Source: Erwinia sp. HDF1-3R
Lineage (GTDB): Bacteria; Pseudomonadota; Gammaproteobacteria; Enterobacterales; Enterobacteriaceae
Assembly: GCF_039621855.1 (NCBI RefSeq)
Contig: NZ_CP155071.1
Location: 2,418,001-2,482,000, forward strand
Reading direction: 5' to 3'
DNA: 64,000 bases
The stretch's first letter is position 1, and the number at the start of each line of letters is the position of its first letter. The translations under genes were made by a program, and so were the position numbers. This document shows positions 46,182 to 55,396 of this stretch, in pieces. The notes under the pieces were generated by a model. That model did no database searches. It worked only from the letters and a program-made list of their open reading frames with translations, and had not been told where the DNA came from.

Positions 46182-47063
46182 TTATAAACCTTGCGATGAT
46201 TTCTCACTGAGATACCGATAAACCACCGAGAGATCTTTTTCACCGTAGCCTGCGTCAACCGCCTCCTGCCAGACGTCAGAGATCATATTTAGCCCCGGCA
46301 GCGCGCTTTTTTCGGCAGCCGCAAGTGCAAGCCTGACATCCTTCAGCGCCCAGGTGAGATGCATTTGGGGTTCGTAACGGCCTTCCCTGATCATCTCCAG
46401 TTTGCTCTTAACGTAAGGTACGGCCAGCGGCCCTCCGTCCAGCACCGACCAGAAGTCATCCGGGCTAAAACCAAACTCTTTCGCCATCTGGGTACTTTCA
46501 GAAAGCCCCTGCACCATGGAGATAAGCCAGGCATTCACCACCAGCTTCATTCGGGATGCCGCGCCGGCCTCGCCCAGCCATTTGGTGCCTTTCGCGATGG
46601 CGGAGAAGACGGGTTCAATGGCGGCGGCGCGCTGACGATCGCCGCTGGCCAGCACCACAATCTGTGCATTTTCGGCCGGCGTTTTAGTCCCGGATACCGG
46701 CGCGTCAAGAAACACGATATCCCGCCGCTGCTCAGCGAAGGTTGCGATCAGCCTGTCAGTGCACGCAACGCCGACAGTGCCCATCTGCACCACTATTGCA
46801 CCCTGCCTGAGCGCTGGCTGTGCCTGTTCCAGCGCACTTTCCGTAGCATCGGCGTCGGCCAGCATCACGATGACCACGTCGGCCTGCCTGACGGCTTCCT
46901 GTGGACTGTCTGCCAGCCGCAGTCCGGCGCTTTGCAGATCCTCCCCACGCGATCGGGTGCGATTCCAGCCCGAGGTGGTAAAGCCATTTTTCAGTAAATT
47001 AGCGGCGAAGGCATGGCCCATCGCGCCCAATCCCAATACCGCAACAGAGGGACGTTGATTCAT
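46182..47063 (-). CDS. NAD(P)-dependent oxidoreductase, 3-hydroxyisobutyrate dehydrogenase family
   Basis: A 293-residue beta-hydroxyacid dehydrogenase. The Rossmann loop VAVLGLGAMGHAFAANLL starts at residue 8. The substrate-binding motif is LDAPVSGTKTPAENAQIVVL and the catalytic Lys lies in ASRMKLVVNAWLIS. The C-terminal half has the all-helical family domain ending in DLSVVYRYLSEKSSQGL. Family members reduce or oxidise 3-hydroxyisobutyrate, tartronate semialdehyde or glyoxylate; the substrate is not determinable here. ATAAGGA precedes the start. Confidence 0.88.
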   Translation of the reverse strand: MNQRPSVAVLGLGAMGHAFAANLLKNGFTTSGWNRTRSRGEDLQSAGLRLADSPQEAVRQADVVIVMLADADATESALEQAQPALRQGAIVVQMGTVGVACTDRLIATFAEQRRDIVFLDAPVSGTKTPAENAQIVVLASGDRQRAAAIEPVFSAIAKGTKWLGEAGAASRMKLVVNAWLISMVQGLSESTQMAKEFGFSPDDFWSVLDGGPLAVPYVKSKLEMIREGRYEPQMHLTWALKDVRLALAAAEKSALPGLNMISDVWQEAVDAGYGEKDLSVVYRYLSEKSSQGL

Positions 47064-47332
47064 CAGATGACATCCTTATGTTTGAAAAGAGGGTAACCCA
47101 CGCGGCGACCCCAGTTTCCAGGGTAGCGTAATGCGCCATGAAATACCCGGTTTGCGCCAAAAAACCTCCCCGGAGATTTGGTAAGCGGGTGTAAAAAACA
47201 GCAGGGTAAACTTACGCTCAACAAACCCCGCGTGGTAGCGAGTGTTTTTTTATTGTTGAAGTTCGGTTAATGCCGCGCGTGGTTGAATGCGAGCATTCGT
47301 CAGACAGAGCAACTCGTGAGCCCGAATAAATC

Positions 47333-48268
47333 ATGACCGATCAACCGCTAACTGTGTTAACCGCACGGCCTGACCGTGGCAGCGACCTGTTTTTTTCCCT
47401 TGTTTCCGGCGGTTTTCGGCCCGGCAAGTCCTGGGATAAAGGCATTTTCCGTGCGAAGTTTTTATGGCGATCCTGCTTCCACCCGGTACTGACGCTGAAG
47501 TGGCTCGATCGTATCGCCAGCGATCCGCTGATTGCCGGGCTGCTGAAGGTGCAGGATCGCCTGCCGGGTAAAATTCATCGTCCCTATCTTGCCGTACAGT
47601 TTTCAGCGGCTGAGCGCTTCAGGGCGATCAATGCGCACTACACCTGGGTTGAACAGCTGCAAAATGCCGACTTGCGCCAGGCGCTGAGTACGCGCGACAG
47701 CACCCTCATGTGCAGCTTTAGCGGTAAAGAGGGTGACGCTTACAGCATTACTCTCGGCGGCGGCGTGAAGTTTGACAAGGAAGGAGAAGCCACGCTGTCA
47801 CTGCTGCGTGAGGGGACTGCGCTGGCCCGCATCACCTTCTCGGTGGTTGACTACGCGCAGCAGAAAACCCTGTTTATCGGTGGCCTTCAGGGGGCAGACA
47901 GCCACATTCCCCACGAGCTGATCAGGCAGGCGACGAAATCCTGCTACGGCCTGTTTCCCAAACGTCTGCTGCTGGAGGCGCTGCAGCTGATTTTTACTGC
48001 TAACGGCATTACACGCATCCTGGCCGTCAGCGATAAGGGGCATATCCATCAGAGCGCCCGCTACCAGCGTAAGAAGCGAGGCGTTTTTCTGGCCAGCTAC
48101 AGCGAGTTCTGGCAGTCAATTGGCGCAGAGCCGGAGACGCCCCTGCTCTTTGCCCTGCCGTTACGGCTGGAACGCAAGCCAGAGAGCGAGATCGCCAGTA
48201 AAAAGCGCGCCGAATATCGCCGCCGCTATGACCTGCTCGATCGGCTCCAGGCCGGACTGCTCTGCTAA
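47333..48268 (+). CDS. VirK/YbjX family protein (DUF535)
   Basis: A 311-residue protein of the VirK/YbjX family. Typical segments are FRAKFLWRSCFHPVLTLKWL, YTWVEQLQNADL, LFIGGLQGADSHIPHELIRQ and TRILAVSDKGHIHQSARYQ, with the conserved YSEFWQSIGA near the C-terminus. Homologues in Shigella and Salmonella (VirK, YbjX) have been linked to outer-membrane protein localisation, antimicrobial-peptide tolerance and late virulence, probably under PhoP control. No signal peptide is seen. It is monocistronic; a long inverted repeat follows. Confidence 0.88.
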   Translation: MTDQPLTVLTARPDRGSDLFFSLVSGGFRPGKSWDKGIFRAKFLWRSCFHPVLTLKWLDRIASDPLIAGLLKVQDRLPGKIHRPYLAVQFSAAERFRAINAHYTWVEQLQNADLRQALSTRDSTLMCSFSGKEGDAYSITLGGGVKFDKEGEATLSLLREGTALARITFSVVDYAQQKTLFIGGLQGADSHIPHELIRQATKSCYGLFPKRLLLEALQLIFTANGITRILAVSDKGHIHQSARYQRKKRGVFLASYSEFWQSIGAEPETPLLFALPLRLERKPESEIASKKRAEYRRRYDLLDRLQAGLLC

Positions 48269-48657
48269 GGCTCTCCACGCCACAATAAACGCGGTTATCG
48301 CCCCGTTAAATAACGGACAGCGGGGGCGATAACCGACGTCTCTTTATGCCCGACGTCCCCGCAATATACTCACTTTCTTATCGCCACCCTTCCGCCAATA
48401 TCCTGCTGGTAGAATTCCAGAACCTGTCTATACTCTTTATCCTGTTGTTCTCAGCGTTTTATTCGCTATTTAAAGGCATTACGGAGGGAATACAATTCCG
48501 GAGGGCGTCAGCTTGTCCGGCACCGGGTTGTTATTCTGATTTACAAAAAAGGTAATATTTTGATGTCATCTGACAGATAAATAAAACACAATATGCGCTC
48601 TTTTTCTTGATTTCGTCACAACGAAATTAACTTTCTACCAACAAGTCGTTTACCTCA
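48269..48657. other. Intergenic region with a 13-bp hairpin
   Basis: About 390 bases between virK-like and sotB. CGGTTATCGCCCC (48292-48304) pairs perfectly with GGGGCGATAACCG (48323-48335) and probably terminates the upstream gene, although the T-tract is weak. A 69-codon frame at 48346-48555 has no recognisable features and is not called. The right end should hold the sotB promoter. Confidence 0.5.
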
Positions 48658-49842
48658 ATGCAATCAATTACCGTTTCACGTAAAACGGCATGGCTACGCG
48701 TCATTATGTTAGCCATTGCTGCATTCATTTTTAATACTACCGAATTTGCTCCGGTTGGCCTGCTGTCCGATATCGCCACCAGCTTCTCAATGAAGACGGC
48801 GCAGGTGGGGCTGATGCTGACTATCTACGCCTGGGTGGTGGCGCTGATGTCGCTGCCAATGATGCTGTTGACCCGGCAAATTGAACGACGCCTGCTGCTA
48901 ACCTGCATTTTCACGCTGTTCATTGCCAGCCATATTCTCTCTACCTTTGCGTGGAGCTTCAATATTCTGGTGGTATCGCGTATCGGAATCGCCTTCTCAC
49001 ACGCGATATTCTGGTCAATTACTGCCTCTCTGGCGATTCGCGTGGCACCGGCGGGGAAAAAGACGCAGGCGTTAAGCATGCTGGCAACAGGGACAGCGCT
49101 GGCTATGGTACTCGGACTGCCGATTGGTCGTCTGATTGGTCAGTATCTTGGCTGGCGTATCACCTTTGGGATCATCGGCATTGTTGCGCTGATCACCCTG
49201 CTGTGCCTGATTAAGCTGCTGCCGAAGCTGCCAAGCGAACATACCGGATCGCTTAAGAGCGTGCCGATGCTATTTAAGCGTCCGGCGCTGGTGGCACTCT
49301 ATTTGCTGATCGCCGTAGTGGTGACCGCGCATTATACGGCCTACAGCTATATTGAGCCGTTTATTCAGGGCGTCGCCTCAATGGGGGATAATTTCACCAC
49401 CTTCCTGCTGCTGATATTCGGTGCGGCGGGTATCCTGGGCAGCATATTGTTCAGCTCGCTGGGCAATAAATATCCGGCCACGTTCCTGCTGGGCGCCATC
49501 TTCCTGGTGTCGGCCTGTATGCTGAGCCTTTATCTGGCCGTGACCCACAGCTTGGCAATCTCCATTCTGTGTATCATCTGGGGTATGTCGATGATGATTA
49601 TCGGCCTGGCGGTGCAGGTCAGGGTTCTGGCGCTGGCACCGGATGCAACCGATGTGGCCATGTCATTAATGTCCGGGATTTATAACCTCGGCATTGGCGG
49701 CGGTGCCCTGCTGGGTAATCAGGTCAGCCTGCATCTGGATATGGTCAATATCGGCTATGTGGGCGGCGGCATTGGCCTGCTGTCCCTGCTGTGGTGCGCG
49801 TGGAGCATGAAGCGCTACCCGCAGCTACGCATTAACGGCTAA
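48658..49842 (+). CDS. sotB: Sugar efflux transporter SotB
   Basis: A 394-residue major facilitator with 12 predicted membrane segments. It aligns with E. coli SotB (YdeA) from [10 protein letters not shown] at the start through [46 protein letters not shown] and [20 protein letters not shown]. SotB exports arabinose and IPTG-like sugars and was also found in Erwinia chrysanthemi. The Shine-Dalgarno sequence is weak, but this start is supported by the alignment to the E. coli N-terminus. It is followed by a 15-bp hairpin. Confidence 0.93.
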   Translation: MQSITVSRKTAWLRVIMLAIAAFIFNTTEFAPVGLLSDIATSFSMKTAQVGLMLTIYAWVVALMSLPMMLLTRQIERRLLLTCIFTLFIASHILSTFAWSFNILVVSRIGIAFSHAIFWSITASLAIRVAPAGKKTQALSMLATGTALAMVLGLPIGRLIGQYLGWRITFGIIGIVALITLLCLIKLLPKLPSEHTGSLKSVPMLFKRPALVALYLLIAVVVTAHYTAYSYIEPFIQGVASMGDNFTTFLLLIFGAAGILGSILFSSLGNKYPATFLLGAIFLVSACMLSLYLAVTHSLAISILCIIWGMSMMIIGLAVQVRVLALAPDATDVAMSLMSGIYNLGIGGGALLGNQVSLHLDMVNIGYVGGGIGLLSLLWCAWSMKRYPQLRING

Positions 49843-49856
49843 CCCTTTCCTCCTTT

Positions 49857-49894
49857 GTCCGGCACAGGGTGTTACGCACCACCCTGTGCCGGAC
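49857..49894. terminator. 15-bp perfect hairpin between convergent sotB and MFS gene
   Basis: GTCCGGCACAGGGTG / CACCCTGTGCCGGAC with an eight-base loop lies between two convergent genes. It lacks a T-run on the plus strand; AAAGGAGGAAAG flanks it on the minus side. Confidence 0.7.
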
Positions 49895-49938
49895 AACTCA
49901 CCGCCTCTGCGGGCATGATTCTCCTCCCGCTTCTTCTC

Positions 49939-51216
49939 TTAGTTTTTCAGGCGGCTCTGACTTTTATACAGCGCCCAGCCGCTGATTAACGCCAGCAGCA
50001 TCAGGTAATAGCTCGGGGCCAGCCGCGTGCCGGTGGCGGTAATCAACAGCGTGCAAATCAGCGGGGCAAATCCACCAAAAACGGTGACCGCCACGTTATA
50101 GCTGATGGCCATACCGCTTGCGCGAGTACCGACCGGGAACAGGTCGGCCATCATTGAGGGCACGGTAGAGAAATAGACCGATTTCAGCAGCGCCATCCAA
50201 CCCACCAGCAACAGCAGCGTCGCGGGCGTAGTATGGCTAACGACCAGCAAAAATCCCGGATAGATTGTCAGAATGAGCAGCAGCAGCGCGCTCCACATTA
50301 GCCGTCTGCGCCCGACTTTCTCAGCCCACAGCCCCATCAGGGGGGTGACCACCGTCAGGATCACGCCCGCCATCAGGGTCGCGCTGAACGCCGCTGAACC
50401 GGGAAGATGCAGCGTTTTTGTCGCATAGGTAGGCACATAGTTAAGCATATAGTTAATGGCGGTGGAGATGACCATCAACCCTATGGCCAGCAGCAGCAGG
50501 CTTTTCTGCTGACCCGCGAGCGTGCGCAGCGGCGAGGCGGCTTTATCCTGTTTGATAAAGCTGTCAGGCTCATGCAAATGTCGACGGATATAGAGCCCCA
50601 CCGGGCCGATAAGCAGGCCAAAGGCAAACGGGATACGCCATCCCCAGGCCTGAATCTGCGGTTCGCTCAGCCAGTGCGTAAGTCCCAGCCCGAACGCGGA
50701 GGCCAGCAGCGTACTGGCACCCTGGGTAGCAAACTGCCAGCTGGCAATAAATGCCCGCCGGTGTGGGAAATGCTCCACCAGAAAAGCCGTTGAGCTGCCA
50801 AACTCGCCTCCGGCGGAAAACCCCTGAATCAGCCGCGCAATCAGGATCAGGATCGGCGCCGTCAGCCCGATTGTGGCGTACGACGGCATCACTACGATGA
50901 TTATTCCGCCGAGCATCATCAGCGAAATCGACATCATCAGCGCCTTTTTGCGCCCCACCCGGTCAGCCCATGTTCCCAGTACAATGGCCCCCAACGGGCG
51001 GATCAGAAAGGAGACGCCAAAGCTGCCGAAGGTGAGCAGCAGGGAGACCGAGGGATCCTCCGTCGGGAAGAAAGCCTGAGCGATATAGCTGGCGAAAAAT
51101 CCGTAAACGGCAATATCAAACCATTCCAGCGCATTGCCGACGCAGGTCGCGAACAGCGTTTTGTACAGGCTGGGAGGCGCAGTAATGGCTTCCTGCGATT
51201 GCGTTAGCGTGCTCAT
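49939..51216 (-). CDS. MFS transporter, metabolite:H+ symporter (MHS) family
   Basis: A 425-residue, 12-segment transporter of the ProP/KgtP/ShiA group. Signatures are CVGNALEWFDIAVYGFFASY, RPLGAIVLGTWADRVGRKKAL, RLIQGFSAGGEFGSSTAFLVE and ERRHLHEPDSF-type loop text near residue 215 (here YIRRHLHEPDSF). MHS members import organic acids, betaines or similar solutes with protons. It overlaps the M20 peptidase gene by four bases, so it probably imports the substrate or exports the product of that hydrolase. Confidence 0.9.
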   Translation of the reverse strand: MSTLTQSQEAITAPPSLYKTLFATCVGNALEWFDIAVYGFFASYIAQAFFPTEDPSVSLLLTFGSFGVSFLIRPLGAIVLGTWADRVGRKKALMMSISLMMLGGIIIVVMPSYATIGLTAPILILIARLIQGFSAGGEFGSSTAFLVEHFPHRRAFIASWQFATQGASTLLASAFGLGLTHWLSEPQIQAWGWRIPFAFGLLIGPVGLYIRRHLHEPDSFIKQDKAASPLRTLAGQQKSLLLLAIGLMVISTAINYMLNYVPTYATKTLHLPGSAAFSATLMAGVILTVVTPLMGLWAEKVGRRRLMWSALLLLILTIYPGFLLVVSHTTPATLLLLVGWMALLKSVYFSTVPSMMADLFPVGTRASGMAISYNVAVTVFGGFAPLICTLLITATGTRLAPSYYLMLLALISGWALYKSQSRLKN

Positions 51217-52643
51217 GCTGCACCGCCCGTCTGCTGACGAAAGCGCCGGTGCTGTTCGATAAGCGCATCGCCCTGCTCGCCCAGTTCCCAGAATAGCCGG
51301 GTCATAATCTGCAACCCTTCGCGGGCGATAGATTTCAGCATATGCTCATCGACCGCATGCTGGCCGCAGGCTGGATAGGAGTGCGGCACCCATAGCGTGG
51401 GCAGATCCAGGATATGGGCAAACACATCGTTAGGCAGTGACCCACCAAGATTTGGCAGCAGGACGGGCTTTTTGCCGCTGGCGTTGCGCATGACGTTCAG
51501 CGCCCAGCTTACCAGCGGATCCTTCGGATTAAGGCGCGTGGCGGGCGACCCTCTGAGCACCCCGACGTCAACCTGCTGGAACCCCTGTGCATCCAGATGC
51601 GTACGCAGATGATGAGCAATATTTTCCCAGTCGGTGCCGACCACAAAACGCAGCTGGCAGACCGCTGTCGCACTCCCCGGTATGGCGTTCATGGGCTGCG
51701 CCGGATTGCCGGCAATCAGCGAGAGCACCTCAAACGTATTCCAGCCATAGAGGCGCTCAACCGGCGTCAGGCCGGGTTCGCCCCACTGCACATCAATGTG
51801 CGGTCCGTACTCGCTCTCGTACAGATCGATTTCGCTCAGTATGGCCCGCACGTCCGCGCTAATGGCCGGCGGCTTCAGTGCGCTGACCAGCAGTTGTCCG
51901 TGCGGGCTGACCAGTGAGGCCAGCGCGTTAGCCAGCTGGACACCGGGATTGCTTAACAGCCCGCCCCAGTTGCCGGAGTGATAATCACGTTCGCGCGCAT
52001 CAATGCTTAGCCGTACGTTAACCGCTCCACGCGAGCCGAGAAACAGCGTTGGCTGATGCGCATCTGCGCGCGGGCCGTCAGAGGCAAGAAAGATATCGGC
52101 GCTAAGCAGCGCCCGCTGTTCGCGACAGAGCTGGGCCAGCCCCGGGGAGGAGATCTCCTCACCCATCTCAAACAGGAACTTGCAGTTGAAGTTGAACCGG
52201 TTACCACGCGCGATGAAAATCTGCTCCAGCGCCGCGATATTGACCGAGTGTTGTCCTTTGTTGTCGGCGCTGCCGCGCCCGTACCAGCGATCGCCCTCTT
52301 CCGTCAGCTGCCAGGGAGAAAGTCCTTCACGCCAGTTTTCGTCATCGCCAAAAACCACGTCGCCGTGACCATAACAAAGCACCGTTGGCAGCGCGGGATC
52401 CTCAATCCGCGTCGCCAGCAGAAAGGGAGGCGCATCCGCCTGCGGATTATCCAGGGCGCGCAGAGTAAAGCCCATTGCACGCATCGCCGGTGCGATCTCC
52501 TCATCCAGATAGCGCGCTAATGCCTCGCGGCTTCCCTTCTGCTGGCTCTCCGAACGGATAGCCACCCGACGGGCCAGAACCCGCTTAAACTCCCCGCTGT
52601 CAAAATATGCTGTTGCCAGCGCTACCGCCTGTTCACCTGTCAT
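51213..52643 (-). CDS. M20-family metallopeptidase/amidohydrolase
   Basis: The ATG at 52643 (MTGEQAVALATAYFDSGEFK) follows GGACG and gives 476 residues; the frame extends to 52754 without support. Zinc-site motifs of M20 enzymes are YGHGDVVFGDDENW, WYGRGSADNKGQHSVNIAAL and LFEMGEEISSPGL, with a C-terminal His in WVPHSYPACGQHAVDEHM. These proteins hydrolyse dipeptides or N-acyl amino acids. It is co-transcribed with the MFS gene and divergent from a LysR gene. The pair with its regulator looks like a small catabolic module for an unidentified peptide or amide. Confidence 0.9.
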   Translation of the reverse strand: MTGEQAVALATAYFDSGEFKRVLARRVAIRSESQQKGSREALARYLDEEIAPAMRAMGFTLRALDNPQADAPPFLLATRIEDPALPTVLCYGHGDVVFGDDENWREGLSPWQLTEEGDRWYGRGSADNKGQHSVNIAALEQIFIARGNRFNFNCKFLFEMGEEISSPGLAQLCREQRALLSADIFLASDGPRADAHQPTLFLGSRGAVNVRLSIDARERDYHSGNWGGLLSNPGVQLANALASLVSPHGQLLVSALKPPAISADVRAILSEIDLYESEYGPHIDVQWGEPGLTPVERLYGWNTFEVLSLIAGNPAQPMNAIPGSATAVCQLRFVVGTDWENIAHHLRTHLDAQGFQQVDVGVLRGSPATRLNPKDPLVSWALNVMRNASGKKPVLLPNLGGSLPNDVFAHILDLPTLWVPHSYPACGQHAVDEHMLKSIAREGLQIMTRLFWELGEQGDALIEQHRRFRQQTGGAA

Positions 52644-52801
52644 TCGATCGTCCGTTGTGTGTTTATCAGTTATTTTGTTATGCGTTCCATCTAAGCTAAA
52701 ATCCCGCTTTGCCACAATTATCAAAATATCAAATAAGCCTTGCTCTAAAAGCAAAGGTTAATTGCACAGTGAACAGGCATGCACCTGAATGAGGCACGAC
52801 C

Positions 52802-53725
52802 ATGCAGAGCACTGAAATTCGTTATTTTCTGGCGGTCGCCAGCTGTGGTTCGCTCAGTGCCGCCAGCCAGCAGCTGTTTGTTGCGGTTTCGGCTATCAGC
52901 CGACAGATCCAGCGGCTGGAAGCCGATATCGGCACGCCGCTTTTTGACAGGCATGCCAGAGGCATGGTGTTGAACGATGCGGGGAAAATCTTTGAAAACC
53001 ACGTCCGGCGAAGCCTGCTGGATATGGAACATGCACTGGCGGAAATAAAGGGGTTAAAAGCGGTACGCCGCACCGCGCTGCGGCTGGCCTGTACCGAGGG
53101 GATGGCATGGGATCTGCTGCCGACGCTCTGCTCACGCTTTCGCCAGCAGAATCCGGCGGTCAGCTTTACCCTCACGGTTGGATCGGCTGGTCAGGTGGCT
53201 GAGACGCTCCGTCAGGGGGAATGTGACATCGCTTTTCAGTTCAGCCTGCATCCCGAAAAAGGGGTGGATGTGGTGGCCTCTTATCCTGCGCCGGTGCTGA
53301 TGGTGATGCAGGCATCTCACCCTCTCGCCGGGCGTCCTTTCCGACTGACGGACCTCTCTGCCTTTCCCGTCGCCCTGCCGGATCGGGGTTCAACGGTGCG
53401 GCAGCTGTTCGACCTCAGCTGCCAGATGAGCGGAACCTTTATTGAACCGGTCATGGTGTGCGGTAACTTTGGTACGCTGTACAGCTTTATGCAGCAAAAC
53501 CCGCTGGCGGTGACCATTTGCAGCCCCTTCACCGTGCTCTTTCAGGCGCGTAAACAGGGCCTGATCCTGCGCTCGCTGGGTATCGATCAGCTTACCCAGC
53601 GTACCCTACAGGTTCAGACGGTGGTGGGCCGCCAGCGGTCGGCGGCGCTTCAGCTGTTTCTGGCTTTCGTCAGCCAGCAGCTACTGGAGGAGAGCCAGAG
53701 TCTGCGTCGCGAGTACGGTTACTGA
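52802..53725 (+). CDS. LysR-family regulator, divergent from the M20/MFS operon
   Basis: A 307-residue LysR protein. The N-terminal helix-turn-helix is in FLAVASCGSLSAASQQLFVA plus VSAISRQIQRLEADIGTPLF. The effector domain follows with LRLACTEGMAWDLLPTLCSR. The start follows GAGG at good spacing. Its divergent position relative to the M20 peptidase gene (158 bases apart) suggests that it controls that operon, as is usual for LysR regulators. It ends only 13 bases from the convergent binding-protein gene. Confidence 0.92.
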   Translation: MQSTEIRYFLAVASCGSLSAASQQLFVAVSAISRQIQRLEADIGTPLFDRHARGMVLNDAGKIFENHVRRSLLDMEHALAEIKGLKAVRRTALRLACTEGMAWDLLPTLCSRFRQQNPAVSFTLTVGSAGQVAETLRQGECDIAFQFSLHPEKGVDVVASYPAPVLMVMQASHPLAGRPFRLTDLSAFPVALPDRGSTVRQLFDLSCQMSGTFIEPVMVCGNFGTLYSFMQQNPLAVTICSPFTVLFQARKQGLILRSLGIDQLTQRTLQVQTVVGRQRSAALQLFLAFVSQQLLEESQSLRREYGY

Positions 53726-53738
53726 CTCCCCCTTAGCG

Positions 53739-55331
53739 TTATTTGATATCGACACCATAGAAGATATGCTTACCGAAAGGGTCAATCTGATAGCCGCTGA
53801 CCTCTTTGCGCACCGGCTCAAAGATTGTCGAATGAGCAATCATTACCGCAGGGGCCTGATCGTGCATAATCTGCTGGGCCTGACGGTACAGCGCGATGCG
53901 TTTGTTATGATCGGGCTCCACGCGGGCTTCGCTAATGAGCGTATCGAAAGGCTTATAGCACCACTTTGAAGAGTTAGAGCCGCCGTTGGCCGACGTACAG
54001 CTGAACAGCGGGCCAAAGAAGTTATCGGGATCGCCCGTCGCCGTCGTCCAGCCCATCAGCGCGGCCTGATGCTCGCCATCCTTCACCCGTTTAAGGTACT
54101 CACCCCATTCAAAGCTGACGATATTGGCTTTGATGCCAATTTTCGCCCAGTCTGCCTGAATCATCTCCGCCATCCGGCGGGCATTAGGATTATAAGGTCG
54201 CTGAACGGGCATCGCCCACAGATCAATCGCCGTGCCGGGCGCGATGCCAGCCTCTTTCAGCAGCGCTTTGGCCTTTTCGGGATCGTAATCATAATCCTTA
54301 AGGTCCTGGTCAGCACTCCAGACGCCGGGTGGCAGCAGGTTTTTCGCTACGGTGCCGCTTCCCTGAAACACCGCGTGAATAATCGCCGTTTTATCTATCG
54401 CCATCGTTAACGCCTGACGCACCTTCACATTGTCCAGCGGCGGTTTACGGGTGTTAAAGGCCAGGAACCCGGTGTTCAGCCCGGCCTTCTGCATCAGGGT
54501 AATATCTTTGTTTTCGCCGATGCGTTTCAGATCTGCCGGATTAGGAAACGGCATCACCTGGCATTCATTTTTTTCCAGTCGTGCGAAGCGTACCGACGCA
54601 TCCGGCGTAATGGAGAAGATCAGCCGATCCAGTTTTGCTCTGCCCTGCCAGTAGTCAGGAAACGCCCGGAAAAGAATGCGTGAGTCCTTCTGATACTGCA
54701 CCAGCTCAAAAGGTCCGGTGCCGATCGGATCGCTATCCACCTTCTCCGGCGTGCCGGCCTTTAACATCGCATCGGCGTATTCTGCCGAGAGCATCGAGGC
54801 AAAGTACCACGCCAGATCGGCAAGAAAGGGGGATTCAGCATGTGCCAGCGTAAAGCGCACGGTGTTATCGTCTACTTTCTCAATACTTTGGATCAGCGAA
54901 CCCAATTCCAGGCTTTCAAAGTTGGAATAGACGCCGTTTGAGACGTTATGGTAGGGGTTTTGCGGATCTTTCTGTCGCATAAACGAGAAGATCACATCGT
55001 CGGCGTTAAAGTCGCGTGAGGGCCTGAACGCTTTGTTGCTCTGAAACTTCACCCCTTTGCGCAGGTGAAAGGTGTAGATCCTGCCATCCGGGCTGATGTC
55101 CCAGCGCTCCGCCAGGCTGGGGATAAGCTCGGTAGTGCCCGGCTTAAAATCGACCAGTCGGTTGTAAATGGGCACCGCGCTGGCATCCACGCTGGTGCCG
55201 GAGGTGTAGAGCTGGGGGTTGAAGTTTTCGGGTGACCCTTCTGAACAATAGACCAGCGTTTTCGCCGCAGCGCCTGAGGCAGCGGCCAGTGCCAGCGCAG
55301 CAACGGCCGCTCTCAATACCGACTTTTTCAT
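53739..55331 (-). CDS. DppA-like dipeptide ABC transporter substrate-binding protein (orphan)
   Basis: A 530-residue periplasmic family-5 binding protein. The signal peptide (VLRAAVAALALAAASGAAAK) is followed by TLVYCSEGSPENFNPQLYTS, and later segments ITPDASVRFARLEKNECQVM, LWAMPVQRPYNPNARRMAEM and VMIAHSTIFEPVRKEVSGY closely track E. coli DppA. It therefore probably binds dipeptides (or haem). No dppBCDF genes adjoin it, so it is either a paralogue sharing a permease encoded elsewhere or a displaced gene. It follows, in the same direction, the Mtr-like permease gene, 65 bases away. GAGAGGG precedes the start. Confidence 0.92.
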   Translation of the reverse strand: MKKSVLRAAVAALALAAASGAAAKTLVYCSEGSPENFNPQLYTSGTSVDASAVPIYNRLVDFKPGTTELIPSLAERWDISPDGRIYTFHLRKGVKFQSNKAFRPSRDFNADDVIFSFMRQKDPQNPYHNVSNGVYSNFESLELGSLIQSIEKVDDNTVRFTLAHAESPFLADLAWYFASMLSAEYADAMLKAGTPEKVDSDPIGTGPFELVQYQKDSRILFRAFPDYWQGRAKLDRLIFSITPDASVRFARLEKNECQVMPFPNPADLKRIGENKDITLMQKAGLNTGFLAFNTRKPPLDNVKVRQALTMAIDKTAIIHAVFQGSGTVAKNLLPPGVWSADQDLKDYDYDPEKAKALLKEAGIAPGTAIDLWAMPVQRPYNPNARRMAEMIQADWAKIGIKANIVSFEWGEYLKRVKDGEHQAALMGWTTATGDPDNFFGPLFSCTSANGGSNSSKWCYKPFDTLISEARVEPDHNKRIALYRQAQQIMHDQAPAVMIAHSTIFEPVRKEVSGYQIDPFGKHIFYGVDIK

Positions 55332-55396
55332 TTATACCCTCTCGTTATGATTTTTTGTCCCTGACGCAACAACAATCCACTGACTGACTGAGTTAA

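Noticed and set aside
48346..48555. 69-codon frame between virK-like and sotB genes
   Set aside because: No good ribosome binding site, no recognised motif, and it follows directly after a terminator-like hairpin.
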